This document shows positions 10,186 through 18,510 of a stretch of DNA of 64,000 bases, piece after piece. The first letter of the stretch is position 1. Each line of letters begins with the position of its first letter. Position numbers and translations under genes: made by a program. The notes below the pieces were generated by a model. The model was not told where the DNA came from, made no database searches, and saw only the letters and a list, made by a program, of their open reading frames with translations. Origin of the DNA: Pricia mediterranea (GTDB lineage: Bacteria > Bacteroidota > Bacteroidia > Flavobacteriales > Flavobacteriaceae). The stretch covers positions 310,001 to 374,000 of the forward strand of contig NZ_JAVTTP010000001.1 in NCBI RefSeq assembly GCF_032248455.1, in the 5' to 3' direction.

Positions 10186-10758
10186 TCACTCCCTCCCCCG
10201 TCGCGGCCTTATCTTTCTGTATATCCTAAATATTATAAATAGGATGATAATGACCAAGATGGCGGCAAAGACCGGTGCAAAAATGGAAGCGGTGGTCACC
10301 ACCGCCGCCGTGCCGGTCTCCAAGGTCGATACCACTGGATTGGCCAAACCCCCGGTCGTGGCCGTCGAGGTCATTCGACCTGCGGCGTTCGCTCCCTTTA
10401 TTGCGGTAGCCGTGCCGCCACCAGCGATTATCGCCAGCGACCAAGTAACGACCGGGTCGAGATCGGCAACGGTCGATACCATGACGGCCGTCCCGGCGAT
10501 GGCTGCCAGTGGAACTGCAAAACTATCCAAAAGATTGTCCACCCAAGGAATAAAATAAGCGAAAATTTCCACAGCCGTGGCAACGCCCAATACGATGATC
10601 GCGGCAAGGCTACCGATCCATTGCCAGCTTTCATTGAGTTCCCAAAACCCGAAATACGAGGCCAAGCTCAATGCAAACAAAGGTAGAAAGACACGGAAGC
10701 CCACCGAAGCGGCAAGCCCGATGCCCAAGAAAATGCTCATGATGGTTTCGGAGGTCAT
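10186..10758 (-). CDS. DUF4126 family membrane protein
   Basis: A 190-residue protein with about four to five hydrophobic segments: residues 7-35 (GIGLAASVGFRVFLPLFALSL), 47-70, 80-100 and 155-178. It ends in a basic tail RKIRPRRGRE on the cytoplasmic side. The GFRVFLPLF and AGTAVMVS segments fit the DUF4126 family of inner-membrane proteins, whose function is unknown. It stands alone on the minus strand between repeat-rich spacers. Confidence 0.8.
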   Translation of the reverse strand: MTSETIMSIFLGIGLAASVGFRVFLPLFALSLASYFGFWELNESWQWIGSLAAIIVLGVATAVEIFAYFIPWVDNLLDSFAVPLAAIAGTAVMVSTVADLDPVVTWSLAIIAGGGTATAIKGANAAGRMTSTATTGGLANPVVSTLETGTAAVVTTASIFAPVFAAILVIIILFIIFRIYRKIRPRRGRE

Positions 10759-10991
10759 TGTTGAGTTTATTGGTTTATGGGTTTAAAATAGCTTAGGCTT
10801 GTTCGACACCTAGACCCTACTAAGGACTGTAAGACTTAGAATAAAGGACTAAAAAAACGAAAAAGCGGTATATTCTAAGGGGCAGAGCAACCGTCTTACG
10901 TCCTAGGCCCTATTGTCTTATGTTTTATTTGATGGTTCGGTAATCTGTCAGATGGATAAGCATGATATAGTTATGGATATATTTATTTCGA
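10759..10991. other. Intergenic spacer with decayed short repeats
   Basis: A 233-bp gap. It starts with a gtttattggtttatgggttt stretch related to the octamer repeats at 28660-28750 and 30911-30942, then has several gtctta/taagac-like words. No gene or clear terminator seen. Confidence 0.5.
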
Positions 10992-12431
10992 TCATTCGCT
11001 CCCGACGAAAAACTCACTTTTGAAACCAAGCAGGTACAAGCGTTTTTTGGCGCGGGTCACGGCGGTGTACAGCCAGCGCAGATACTCCTTGTCCACTCCG
11101 TTGGGCAGATAGGGCTGCTCGACGAAAACGGTATCCCACTGCCCGCCTTGTGATTTGTGGCAGGTTATGGCGTAGGAGAACTTGACCTGTAGGGCGTTAA
11201 AGTACTTGTTGTTCTTGACGGCCTGGAATTTTTTGTATTTGGATTTTTCTTCGACATAGTCCATCATCACCTCTTGATACAAACGGTTCCCGTCTTCGTA
11301 GGATAACGAAGCGGTGACGGACTTAACGGTGTCCAACAGCAAAACGGTCTCCAAGGGTGGCTGATCCGGATAATCGACCATTTTGACCAGGACCTCCGCA
11401 AAACGGAAGCCGTACAGGTTCTTGATGGCGAAGATCTCGAGCACCTCGATAATATCCCCGTTGGCGATAAACCCGGCTTTTGAATTGGGTTTCAGCCAGA
11501 AGTAATTGTTCTTGACCACCATCATATAATCGCCTACCGCCAGTTCGTTTTCCAAAAAAAGTATCCGGCTACGGATGCTCTCGTTATACAGGTTGGCCCG
11601 TTTGTTCGAACGGACGATAAATGCGGTCTCCTCTTTTCCGTTTTCCGAATAGGAAGAATCGATGGCTTCCTGTATCTCATAACCGTCCACCAGTCTGACG
11701 ATATCCTTAAAGGGATCGACGTCGAATTGAAAGGAATCGAAAAATTCGCTTTGCAGTTGTTCCCGGAGCAGGGTGGCATTGACCAAGATACCTGAATCTT
11801 CCGCCTGGCGCACTACCTCGTCCAATTCCAAATTGATGACTTCCTTGTTGTAGTTCATCCTTAGCTTGTCCGCATCCAATGCAGGACTCAAATTCAGGTG
11901 TACCGGTGGTAGCTGCGCGGTATCCCCTATCAAGATCAGTTTGCAGTTGTGACCGGAATAAACGTACATCAGCAGATCATCCAATAGCGAGCCGTTACCA
12001 AAAAGCCGTGAATCACTGGGCGCATCGGGTATCATCGAGGCCTCGTCAACAATAAAGATGGTGTTGCGGTGCTTGTTGGGCGCCAGTTCGAAATGAATCG
12101 ACCCGCCCCGCTGTTTTTTGGGGAAGTATATCTTTCTGTGGATCGTAAACGCTTGGCTCTTGGCATAATTGGCCATCACCTTGGCCGCTCTTCCCGTCGG
12201 CGCCATGAGGACGGACTTTTGGGTCGTCTTCCAGAGACTGTTGACCAAAGTACCGACAAGGGTTGTTTTTCCGGTGCCGGCGAACCCCCTGAGCAGAAAC
12301 ACCTTTTCTTTGTCTTTGGAGAGTATATAACCCGCTAATTGTTGTAGGGCGACCGACTGCTTCAAGGTGGGCTCATGGGGAAATCTATCCTTTAATATTT
12401 GGTAAAACGATGTGTCGGTCAATGTGGCCAT
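10992..12431 (-). CDS. RecD/Dda-like superfamily 1 DNA helicase (AAA family ATPase)
   Basis: A 479-residue ATP-dependent helicase. The N-terminal core has Walker A GFAGTGKTTL (about 45-54), motif Ia LMAPTGRAA, Walker B FIVDEAS, and motif III LIGDTAQLPPV. The C-terminal core has SYAITCHKSQGGQW (motif V) and WLYTAVTRAKKRL (motif VI). This is the RecD2/Dda pattern of a 5'-3' helicase, but without RecB/RecC neighbours and shorter than RecD2. I start at ATG 12431 (MATLTDTSF), because the upstream 37 residues to 12542 are non-conserved and basic. Role: probably a stand-alone DNA repair or replication helicase; family members are common in Flavobacteriaceae. Confidence 0.87.
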   Translation of the reverse strand: MATLTDTSFYQILKDRFPHEPTLKQSVALQQLAGYILSKDKEKVFLLRGFAGTGKTTLVGTLVNSLWKTTQKSVLMAPTGRAAKVMANYAKSQAFTIHRKIYFPKKQRGGSIHFELAPNKHRNTIFIVDEASMIPDAPSDSRLFGNGSLLDDLLMYVYSGHNCKLILIGDTAQLPPVHLNLSPALDADKLRMNYNKEVINLELDEVVRQAEDSGILVNATLLREQLQSEFFDSFQFDVDPFKDIVRLVDGYEIQEAIDSSYSENGKEETAFIVRSNKRANLYNESIRSRILFLENELAVGDYMMVVKNNYFWLKPNSKAGFIANGDIIEVLEIFAIKNLYGFRFAEVLVKMVDYPDQPPLETVLLLDTVKSVTASLSYEDGNRLYQEVMMDYVEEKSKYKKFQAVKNNKYFNALQVKFSYAITCHKSQGGQWDTVFVEQPYLPNGVDKEYLRWLYTAVTRAKKRLYLLGFKSEFFVGSE

Positions 12432-12629
12432 GGGCCAAAGATAATGAACTCCCGCAGACTTACCGGACAAGCGCCGTTCGCAAAATGTGATAAAAAATAG
12501 CCCGCCCTGAGTAAATACTGTCCTTTTCTGTAGGCGAGACAAAGGCCATATAAAGTCAGTGACTTCATGCGCAAAAAAGTCCCGACCGGTATTTTTTAAA
12601 GAAAAACTTTTACGATTGAAAAAAAATTG

Positions 12630-12637
12630 TAGATTTG
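12630..12637 (+). promoter_or_regulatory. Candidate -7 element TAGATTTG upstream of the 12738 gene
   Basis: An exact match to the Bacteroidota -7 consensus TAnnTTTG, about 95 bp before the start at 12738. A well-spaced -33 TTG is not evident, so this is a moderate call. Confidence 0.45.
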
Positions 12638-12737
12638 TGTTAGAGACTATCTTTCATGGGAGTGGGGTGTCCTGCCAACGGATGGCCCTATTTATATAGT
12701 TTAGCCTTTTAACCACTAAATTTAACAACACTAAGAA

Positions 12738-13391
12738 ATGAAAACCGTAATTCAAATCGTACTTTGGATAGTCTGTATAGGCTTGGGATACCTTATCTAT
12801 CAATCCGTAACCGGACCTATCCGCTTTAATGAAGTCAAGAAGGAGCGTTTTGCCAAAGTAGTTTCAAAACTTAAGGATATTCGTGCGGCCCAGGAAGCCT
12901 ATAAAACGGTAAACCGAAGGTATGCCAAGGATTTTAATAGCCTTATTCAGTTCATCGATACCGCGAATTACACCATTACGCAACAACGGGACTCCTCATA
13001 TATGGAGTATGACCAAACCTACCAGATCGATATGTTAAAAGAGGTCAAGATCATCGATACCCTCGGCACGGTTTCTGTCAAGGATTCCCTTTTCGGGGAA
13101 GATGGACGTTATAAGAATTTGGCCAAGGTACCCACTGCACAAGGCGACGCGGAGTTTCAGATGGAAGCCAATGTCATCGACAAGAGCGGTTTCAAGGCCC
13201 CCGTTTTCGAAGCAAAAGTGGAGAAAAAAGTGGTACTCTACGATCAGCCCCAAACACTTTTGGATAAAGAAAACGCCGAAATGGGCGTGGATGAAGTAAA
13301 CGGAAATTGGATCAAGGTCGGATCTTTGTCCGAAGTGAGTACCAGCGGAAACTGGCCTCCCATCTACGATGGAATAATACAAAATAATTAG
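12738..13391 (+). CDS. Conserved membrane-anchored protein of unknown function
   Basis: 217 residues. Residues 5-24 are one hydrophobic helix (VIQIVLWIVCIGLGYLIYQS). It is followed by a periplasmic-type region with KDIRAAQEAYKTVNRRYAKDF (about 47-67), reminiscent of the alpha-helix start of pilin-like proteins, and a beta-rich C-terminus ending in a VGSLSEVSTSGNWPP segment. No catalytic motif is seen. It precedes the DUF3822 and rsmD genes on the same strand (11-bp gap), an order I associate with flavobacterial genomes, and is probably co-transcribed with them. Function not assigned. Confidence 0.75.
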   Translation: MKTVIQIVLWIVCIGLGYLIYQSVTGPIRFNEVKKERFAKVVSKLKDIRAAQEAYKTVNRRYAKDFNSLIQFIDTANYTITQQRDSSYMEYDQTYQIDMLKEVKIIDTLGTVSVKDSLFGEDGRYKNLAKVPTAQGDAEFQMEANVIDKSGFKAPVFEAKVEKKVVLYDQPQTLLDKENAEMGVDEVNGNWIKVGSLSEVSTSGNWPPIYDGIIQNN

Positions 13392-13401
13392 GGTCTTATC
13401 C

Positions 13402-14280
13402 GTGGAAAATCATACTAAATTGTCCATTCAGGTTAGCTTGAATGGACTTTCTTTTTGTATTCTAAATACTCAGGCCAATGAGGTTATTCAAACCGAAAGT
13501 CAGGTTTTTGCGAAACAATTGACCCCATACGCAGTTTTAGAGCGACTGAAAGCCCTATTCCTAGAGCACAAAATAGGTCAAAAGCGATTTTCGGAAGTAG
13601 TCGCAGTGCACCGGAACAACCTATTCGGACTCGTACCACAGCTATTTTTTAATGCGGACGAACTGGCCAACTATTTGAAATTCAACACCAAACTGCTCTC
13701 CACCGATCATATCACCTACGATGAATTGAAGAAAGACGGTCTGGTCAACGTCTACGTGCCCTTCGTGAACATCAATAATTATATTTACGATCTTTTTGGG
13801 GCATTCACCTTTAAGCACCACGGAACCGTGATGATAGAATCACTGCTGGGCAGACCCGTGCAACCGGACAATCGACAAGTGCAGGTGTCAGGACGGCAAA
13901 ATGCTGTCTCGGATGGGACCGGCCGTTCCGAAGAATTAAAATCCAAGGGGAAAGAACCAGTTTGCTACGTATATGTTTGCGAGCGCAAAATCGATGTAAC
14001 CGTCGTTGTCCAGAACAAGTTGTTGCTGTATAATAATTTCAGCTTCGTTACCAAGGAAGATTTTTTGTATTATCTGCTTTTTACCTTAGAGCAGCTAAAA
14101 CTAGATGCCTCCACGGTTTCGGTCAAACTTTTTGGCGATATCGAGGAAGATGATGACATATACGAACTCTGTTATCGATATATACCCCATGTGGGTATTT
14201 TTGCACCCTCCGCTATGGAGCATCCGTTGACGCACGGTCACGATGAGCCTATTGATTTTACCGTACTAAACGCCCTCTAA
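13402..14280 (+). CDS. DUF3822 family protein
   Basis: A 292-residue cytosolic protein with a GTG start (MENHTKLSIQ). Family features include NGLSFCIL near residue 14, DELANYLKFN, and LVNVYVPFVNINNYIYDLFG in the middle. The fold is known to resemble an ASKHA/actin-like ATPase, but catalytic residues are not obvious here. The stop overlaps the rsmD start by one base (TAATG), so translation is coupled. A tandem with rsmD is the usual context of DUF3822. Function unknown. Confidence 0.85.
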   Translation: MENHTKLSIQVSLNGLSFCILNTQANEVIQTESQVFAKQLTPYAVLERLKALFLEHKIGQKRFSEVVAVHRNNLFGLVPQLFFNADELANYLKFNTKLLSTDHITYDELKKDGLVNVYVPFVNINNYIYDLFGAFTFKHHGTVMIESLLGRPVQPDNRQVQVSGRQNAVSDGTGRSEELKSKGKEPVCYVYVCERKIDVTVVVQNKLLLYNNFSFVTKEDFLYYLLFTLEQLKLDASTVSVKLFGDIEEDDDIYELCYRYIPHVGIFAPSAMEHPLTHGHDEPIDFTVLNAL

Positions 14281-14819
14281 TGCGAATCATTTCCGGCACA
14301 TATAAAGGGAAGCGAATCGTAGCACCGAAAAAACTTCCGGTGCGCCCAACTACGGATATGGCCAAGGAAGCTCTTTTTAACATTCTCAATAATCGCTACT
14401 ACTTCTCCGATATTGCGGTACTTGATCTCTTTGCAGGCACGGGCAATATCAGTTATGAATTTGCCTCGAGGGGCACGGACCGGATTACGGCCGTCGATGT
14501 CGATTCGGCATGTATCCGGTTTATCGATTCGATTTCGGAAGAAATGGATTTGGATATCTCCGCCCTTAAAAGCGACGTTTTCGATTATTTGGCAAAGACA
14601 GGCGCCCGAGTGGATATCATTTTTGCGGACCCGTTCTACGAAATGTCCCAAACGGATTTTCAAAAGCTGGTAAGCCTAACCTTCGACCGGAATTTGCTTT
14701 TGCAAGACGGCACCCTGATCATCGAGCATTCTAGCCGGATGGATCTGTCAGAACTCCACAATTTTACCGAAAAACGGAAGTACGGGGGAACAGCGTTCAG
14801 TTTTTTCAATGAGGGTTAG
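14280..14819 (+). CDS. rsmD: 16S rRNA (guanine(966)-N(2))-methyltransferase RsmD
   Basis: A 179-residue SAM-dependent methyltransferase that methylates G966 of 16S rRNA in the 30S subunit. The N-terminal MRIISGTYKGKRI and RPTTDMAKEALFNIL are diagnostic, and the SAM motif is VLDLFAGTGNI (about 48-58). The catalytic motif IV is FADPFY (Asp117-Pro118-Phe119-Tyr120) instead of the usual DPPY. The rest of the protein is intact and of normal length, so it is probably active. It is translationally coupled to the DUF3822 gene, and convergent with the RNase P RNA gene 39 bp downstream. Confidence 0.92.
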   Translation: MRIISGTYKGKRIVAPKKLPVRPTTDMAKEALFNILNNRYYFSDIAVLDLFAGTGNISYEFASRGTDRITAVDVDSACIRFIDSISEEMDLDISALKSDVFDYLAKTGARVDIIFADPFYEMSQTDFQKLVSLTFDRNLLLQDGTLIIEHSSRMDLSELHNFTEKRKYGGTAFSFFNEG

Positions 14820-14855
14820 GTGTTTTTAGGATTGCCAACCCAGGACTTGGAAAAA

Positions 14856-15175
14856 AAAAGCAGGCCATAAGCCGGATTCTGTGCTGCGCTAGAAGCGCAA
14901 TCCCTATCATTTATCTAGGCCCATGGTTGCCCAATGGCTCGATCCGCCTACCCTTCGGCTCGGGCGTGCCGCCCTCAAACACCGATTTACGTGACGTTTC
15001 ACCGCATAGAGTTTACCTGATTTCACTACAGCATTACCTGTACATTCTTTCTGCTGCACTGGTCCGCGTCTCTCGACGGACGGGTGTTACCCGCTATGCC
15101 GCACTTCGGTGTCCGGACTTTCCTCCTCGTCCCGAAACAAGTTCGGCACAAGGCGATAGGGTAGCCTGCTTGGTA
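14856..15175 (-). ncRNA. rnpB: RNase P RNA (bacterial class A)
   Basis: The minus strand reads from about 15172 to 14859. It contains the universal GAGGAAAGTCCGGAC core (near 15115-15130) and the 3' hallmark ACAGAATCCGGCTTA (near 14867-14882). Ends pair as helix P1: AGCAGGC at 15164-15170 with GCCTGCT at 14859-14865. Length is about 315 nt. This is the catalytic RNA that trims tRNA 5' leaders. A run of U residues (A tract 14851-14859 on plus) follows P1 and can serve as terminator. It is transcribed toward rsmD. Confidence 0.95.
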
Positions 15176-15183
15176 CAAAGGTA
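15176..15183 (-). promoter_or_regulatory. -7 element TACCTTTG of rnpB
   Basis: Exact TAnnTTTG on the minus strand, ending a few bases before the P1 helix, the spacing expected for a transcript starting at about 15171. This makes it one of the better supported promoters in the window. Confidence 0.6.
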
Positions 15184-15502
15184 GCCGAATTGTTGATAAA
15201 AAAGGATTTTATGCCTTTGAAATAAGCTCCCGGAAGGCTTCCTATTTTTATATTTGTAACCGGTGCTTAGAGGGTGCTGCATCAGATAAAACAATTACGG
15301 CCAATGTTGCCCATCCGGTAGGTGGGTCCGCCTTCGGCAGGTTTAGGGTTTAAAGTGGTTTCAGGTTTTAAAAGCTACGTAAACTCCCGCCCTGAGTGCA
15401 ATCAAAAAGTCGAAAAGTGGCGCAGCAGGAATTGAACCTTAAACCAAGTTTTTGTTTACGTTAATCCCAATCTGCACCTTTTAACTTGAAACAAAAAAAA
15501 TA
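15184..15502. other. Intergenic region between rnpB and dnaX
   Basis: A 319-bp gap. It holds a TATATTTG (-7-like) on plus at 15249-15256, a ccgccttcggcagg palindrome-like word near 15328, and a short sequence at 15418-15438 whose reverse complement resembles a tRNA T-arm plus CCA end. No gene found. Confidence 0.5.
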
Positions 15503-17893
15503 GTGGAACATTTCATCGTATCGGCGCGGAAATATAGGCCTGAGACCTTCAAGGATGTCGTCGGGCAAGAGGCCATTACCAATACCCTGACCAATGCCAT
15601 CGAGAACCACCACCTGGCCCAGGCCCTGTTGTTCTGCGGTCCGCGTGGGGTGGGAAAGACCACCTGTGCCCGGATTTTGGCCAAAAACATTAATCAGGAC
15701 GGAAGTCAAGGAGAGGATGAGGACTTTGCCTTCAACATTTTTGAGCTCGATGCCGCTTCCAACAACTCCGTCGACGACATTAGAAACTTGACCGACCAGG
15801 TCCGGATTCCTCCACAGGTGGGTAAATACAAAGTGTATATCATCGACGAGGTGCACATGCTTTCCCAAGCCGCCTTCAATGCATTTCTGAAGACCCTGGA
15901 AGAGCCCCCGAAACACGCCGTTTTTATCTTGGCGACTACAGAGAAACATAAAATCATTCCCACTATTTTGTCCCGCTGCCAGATATTCGACTTTAAGCGG
16001 ATTACCGTGAAGGATGCGGCGGAATATTTGAAATACATCGCCAAGGAACAAGGAATCGAAGCGGAGGACGACGCCTTGCACATCATTGCCCAAAAGGCGG
16101 ACGGAGCCATGCGCGATGCCCTCTCCATATTTGATAGGGTCGTGAGTTTTGCCGGGAAACACCTGACCCGAAAGGCGGTGACCGAGAATCTCAACGTACT
16201 TGACTACGACACCTATTTTTCTGCGACCGATCTGATTTTGGAGCACAACATCCCCGATTTGTTGCTACTGCTCAACAAAACCCTCTCATTGGGCTTCGAC
16301 GGGCATCATTTTATAAGCGGATTGGCATCGCATTTCCGGGATCTTATGGTCTGCCAACACCAAAACACCATCGAACTTTTGGAAGTGGGCGATACGGCCA
16401 AAGCCCAGTACTTGGAGCAATCCAAAAAGACCTCGAACGCTTTTCTTTTAAAGGCGATCGATCTGGCCAATGATTGCGACCTGAAATATAAGACCAGTAA
16501 GAACCAGCGGCTTTTGGTCGAGCTTACCCTGATGAAACTGGCCTCCATCGACTTCGACGGACAAAAAAAAAATTACACGACCCTAGGTAGTGACGGCGAA
16601 ACCCGCGCTGATGTCATTGCACCCGCCGCTTATTTTAAGGATCGGAAAGTGACGAATACCCCCGAGAAAGCCCCCATGCCCTCCACTCTTTCCGAATATC
16701 GAAACAAGAATTCGGAAACGCTCGGGCAGCAAAAAGAGGGACATTCCGAAAATCCTTTTCAAGGGGCCGATCCACTAAAGGGAAAAGACCTGGGAAACAG
16801 CCAGGCTACCGACGGCCAAACATCCCGACCCGATACCGGCAAGGAGGGTACGCCAAAAGAAGAAAGTTCTGAAAACACGAAGGAAACTTTCGGCACCAAA
16901 AACAAAGTCACGGAACGGGAGGAGAAGAATCGAGAAATTAGCTCCCAAGACGTAGCCCTCGGCAACGCGACCGAAAGTGGCATTTACAAGACCCAACCCG
17001 AAGGCAACGGGAAACACGAAAACGGCTCTCCGACCGTCAGCAACGAATCTGAAGGTGAAATTAAGAAGCCCCATCCCTCAGGTGATGGAAAAGAGGAGAA
17101 CAGCTCCGCGACCGTCGGCAACGACACCAAAATTGTTGCCGGGAAGCGGAAACAACCGGAACTACATAACCTGGGCAACAGGGCGGAAGCCACGGTTCAA
17201 ACCAATATCGGGCACCGCGAGGAATCTTTCAAATCACAAAAAGAGAATCAAGTCACTACCAGTAGTACTCCGAACAACGAACAAGAAACAAAAAATCAGC
17301 AGACCAAAGGGAGTAATGATCGTGCGGAACCAAAGGCCGCTGGTAACATTGACGTAAATACAGAAAAAGCCGAAAACCCAGATATCAAAACCCCCGACCC
17401 CCGGAAGAAAGTGCAGCTCGACATCGCTTCCAAGCGGGTATCGGCCCTCTCGATCTCAAGCCTTAAAGCCAAAAAGGAGCACAGACTTTCAAAAAAAGAT
17501 GAGGACATTGATGAAAGTCAGCTGCCAAACGAGCACTTCACCGAAGAGGAAATGCAAAAACATTGGGCGGACTTTGTAGACAGAATAGATATGGAAGGGC
17601 GCAAGATACTGGCCTCCAGCCTCACCACCGATACGCCCAAACTCTTTGACGAAAACACAATTTGGATCGAACTCCCCAACGATACCATGAAAAAAGAAGT
17701 CGAAAGGGAACAGTATGACCTAATGACCTACCTAAAACATAAACTGAACAACCATTTTATCTCTTTGCGGATCACGGTCAACGAAGAGACCGCTGTAAAA
17801 TTCGCCTTCACCCCCGAGGAAAAATATCAAAAATTACGGGAGAAAAACCCCGCTATCGACTTGCTGAGACAGACTTTTGATTTGGATCTTTAG
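15503..17893 (+). CDS. dnaX: DNA polymerase III subunits gamma/tau
   Basis: The clamp-loader ATPase of the replisome. GTG start (MEHFIVSARKYRP, residues 1-13). Walker A GPRGVGKTTCAR (about 50-61), Walker B IDEVHML, the sensor LATTEKHK, and the SRC motif (SRCQIFDF) are intact. The four cysteines of the zinc module seen in E. coli DnaX are absent: the chain runs from KNINQDG through an acidic loop straight to LDAASNNSVDDIR. After domain III (about residue 365) comes a linker of about 270 residues, very rich in E, K, N, S, T and G, with imperfect repeats (NGKHENGSPTVSN / GDGKEENSSATVGN). A folded C-terminal domain (about 680-796) closes it. At 796 residues it is longer than usual; the excess is linker. 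No tau/gamma frameshift signal was recognised. Confidence 0.95.
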   Translation: MEHFIVSARKYRPETFKDVVGQEAITNTLTNAIENHHLAQALLFCGPRGVGKTTCARILAKNINQDGSQGEDEDFAFNIFELDAASNNSVDDIRNLTDQVRIPPQVGKYKVYIIDEVHMLSQAAFNAFLKTLEEPPKHAVFILATTEKHKIIPTILSRCQIFDFKRITVKDAAEYLKYIAKEQGIEAEDDALHIIAQKADGAMRDALSIFDRVVSFAGKHLTRKAVTENLNVLDYDTYFSATDLILEHNIPDLLLLLNKTLSLGFDGHHFISGLASHFRDLMVCQHQNTIELLEVGDTAKAQYLEQSKKTSNAFLLKAIDLANDCDLKYKTSKNQRLLVELTLMKLASIDFDGQKKNYTTLGSDGETRADVIAPAAYFKDRKVTNTPEKAPMPSTLSEYRNKNSETLGQQKEGHSENPFQGADPLKGKDLGNSQATDGQTSRPDTGKEGTPKEESSENTKETFGTKNKVTEREEKNREISSQDVALGNATESGIYKTQPEGNGKHENGSPTVSNESEGEIKKPHPSGDGKEENSSATVGNDTKIVAGKRKQPELHNLGNRAEATVQTNIGHREESFKSQKENQVTTSSTPNNEQETKNQQTKGSNDRAEPKAAGNIDVNTEKAENPDIKTPDPRKKVQLDIASKRVSALSISSLKAKKEHRLSKKDEDIDESQLPNEHFTEEEMQKHWADFVDRIDMEGRKILASSLTTDTPKLFDENTIWIELPNDTMKKEVEREQYDLMTYLKHKLNNHFISLRITVNEETAVKFAFTPEEKYQKLREKNPAIDLLRQTFDLDL

Positions 17894-18043
17894 AAGCCGA
17901 TCAGACGCAACCAAATACGCGCATTCTCGCACTCATTTTTGCGGCAATTTAAACTTGAAGATTTGGAAGGCAACTACGATGACGCCAATGACTTTCTATT
18001 AAACTTATGGCCACATCGCATGAACATAAAAATTTGGACGCTA

Positions 18044-18409
18044 CTATGATGGCACCAAGGTTTTTCTTTTATACCATATCCGCAGGGCATACACCAAAAA
18101 GGCAGTCGATACGATGAGCAGCCCCCCGGCCTCCCGGGCACGTTCGATGTTATCGATATCGCCGGCGCCGATTTCAAAACCTTCGAAGGTTTCGGGCCAG
18201 GATACGATGCCCCCGACAAGATAGGCGACACACAAGATGATGGCGGCACTAAATGGCAGACGGCCGAATACAAACAGGAGCGAGCCCAAGGCGGCCAGCC
18301 CGTATATGCCGTACCATAACAAGGCATCGGGGTCGTTGTACTGTAAGACGGCGGACCAAACAAACAAGCTCCCAAAAACAAAGGCTAAAATTTTAAAAAA
18401 AATCTTCAT
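18044..18409 (-). CDS. TMEM220-like small membrane protein
   Basis: 121 residues with four hydrophobic segments. The start is ATG 18409 (MKIFFKILAFVFGSLF); ATG 18421 would add four residues. The motif QYNDPDALLWYGIYG (about 23-37) is diagnostic of the transmembrane 220 family, which has no known function. It lies 101 bp downstream of eboF on the same strand and could be a distal member of the ebo transcript. Confidence 0.8.
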   Translation of the reverse strand: MKIFFKILAFVFGSLFVWSAVLQYNDPDALLWYGIYGLAALGSLLFVFGRLPFSAAIILCVAYLVGGIVSWPETFEGFEIGAGDIDNIERAREAGGLLIVSTAFLVYALRIWYKRKTLVPS

Positions 18410-18510
18410 AATTGGTAGCATAAATAGTTTGGGGTTCGTTTTCCTGTTTCGGTATAAGCTAAATCATAGGTTTGGGTACACGATCCTCAATCCGATCTGG
18501 GTTGAACCAG

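Noticed and set aside
14927-15184. 85-codon plus-strand frame and a minus-strand frame overlapping RNase P RNA
   Set aside because: The region is rnpB by its conserved core and P1 pairing; the frames are incidental.
15461-16246. 261-codon minus-strand frame over dnaX
   Set aside because: The plus strand codes the conserved DnaX ATPase core here.
17974-18381. 135-codon minus-strand frame overlapping the TMEM220-like gene
   Set aside because: The other frame carries the family motif QYNDPDALLWYGIYG; this one does not.
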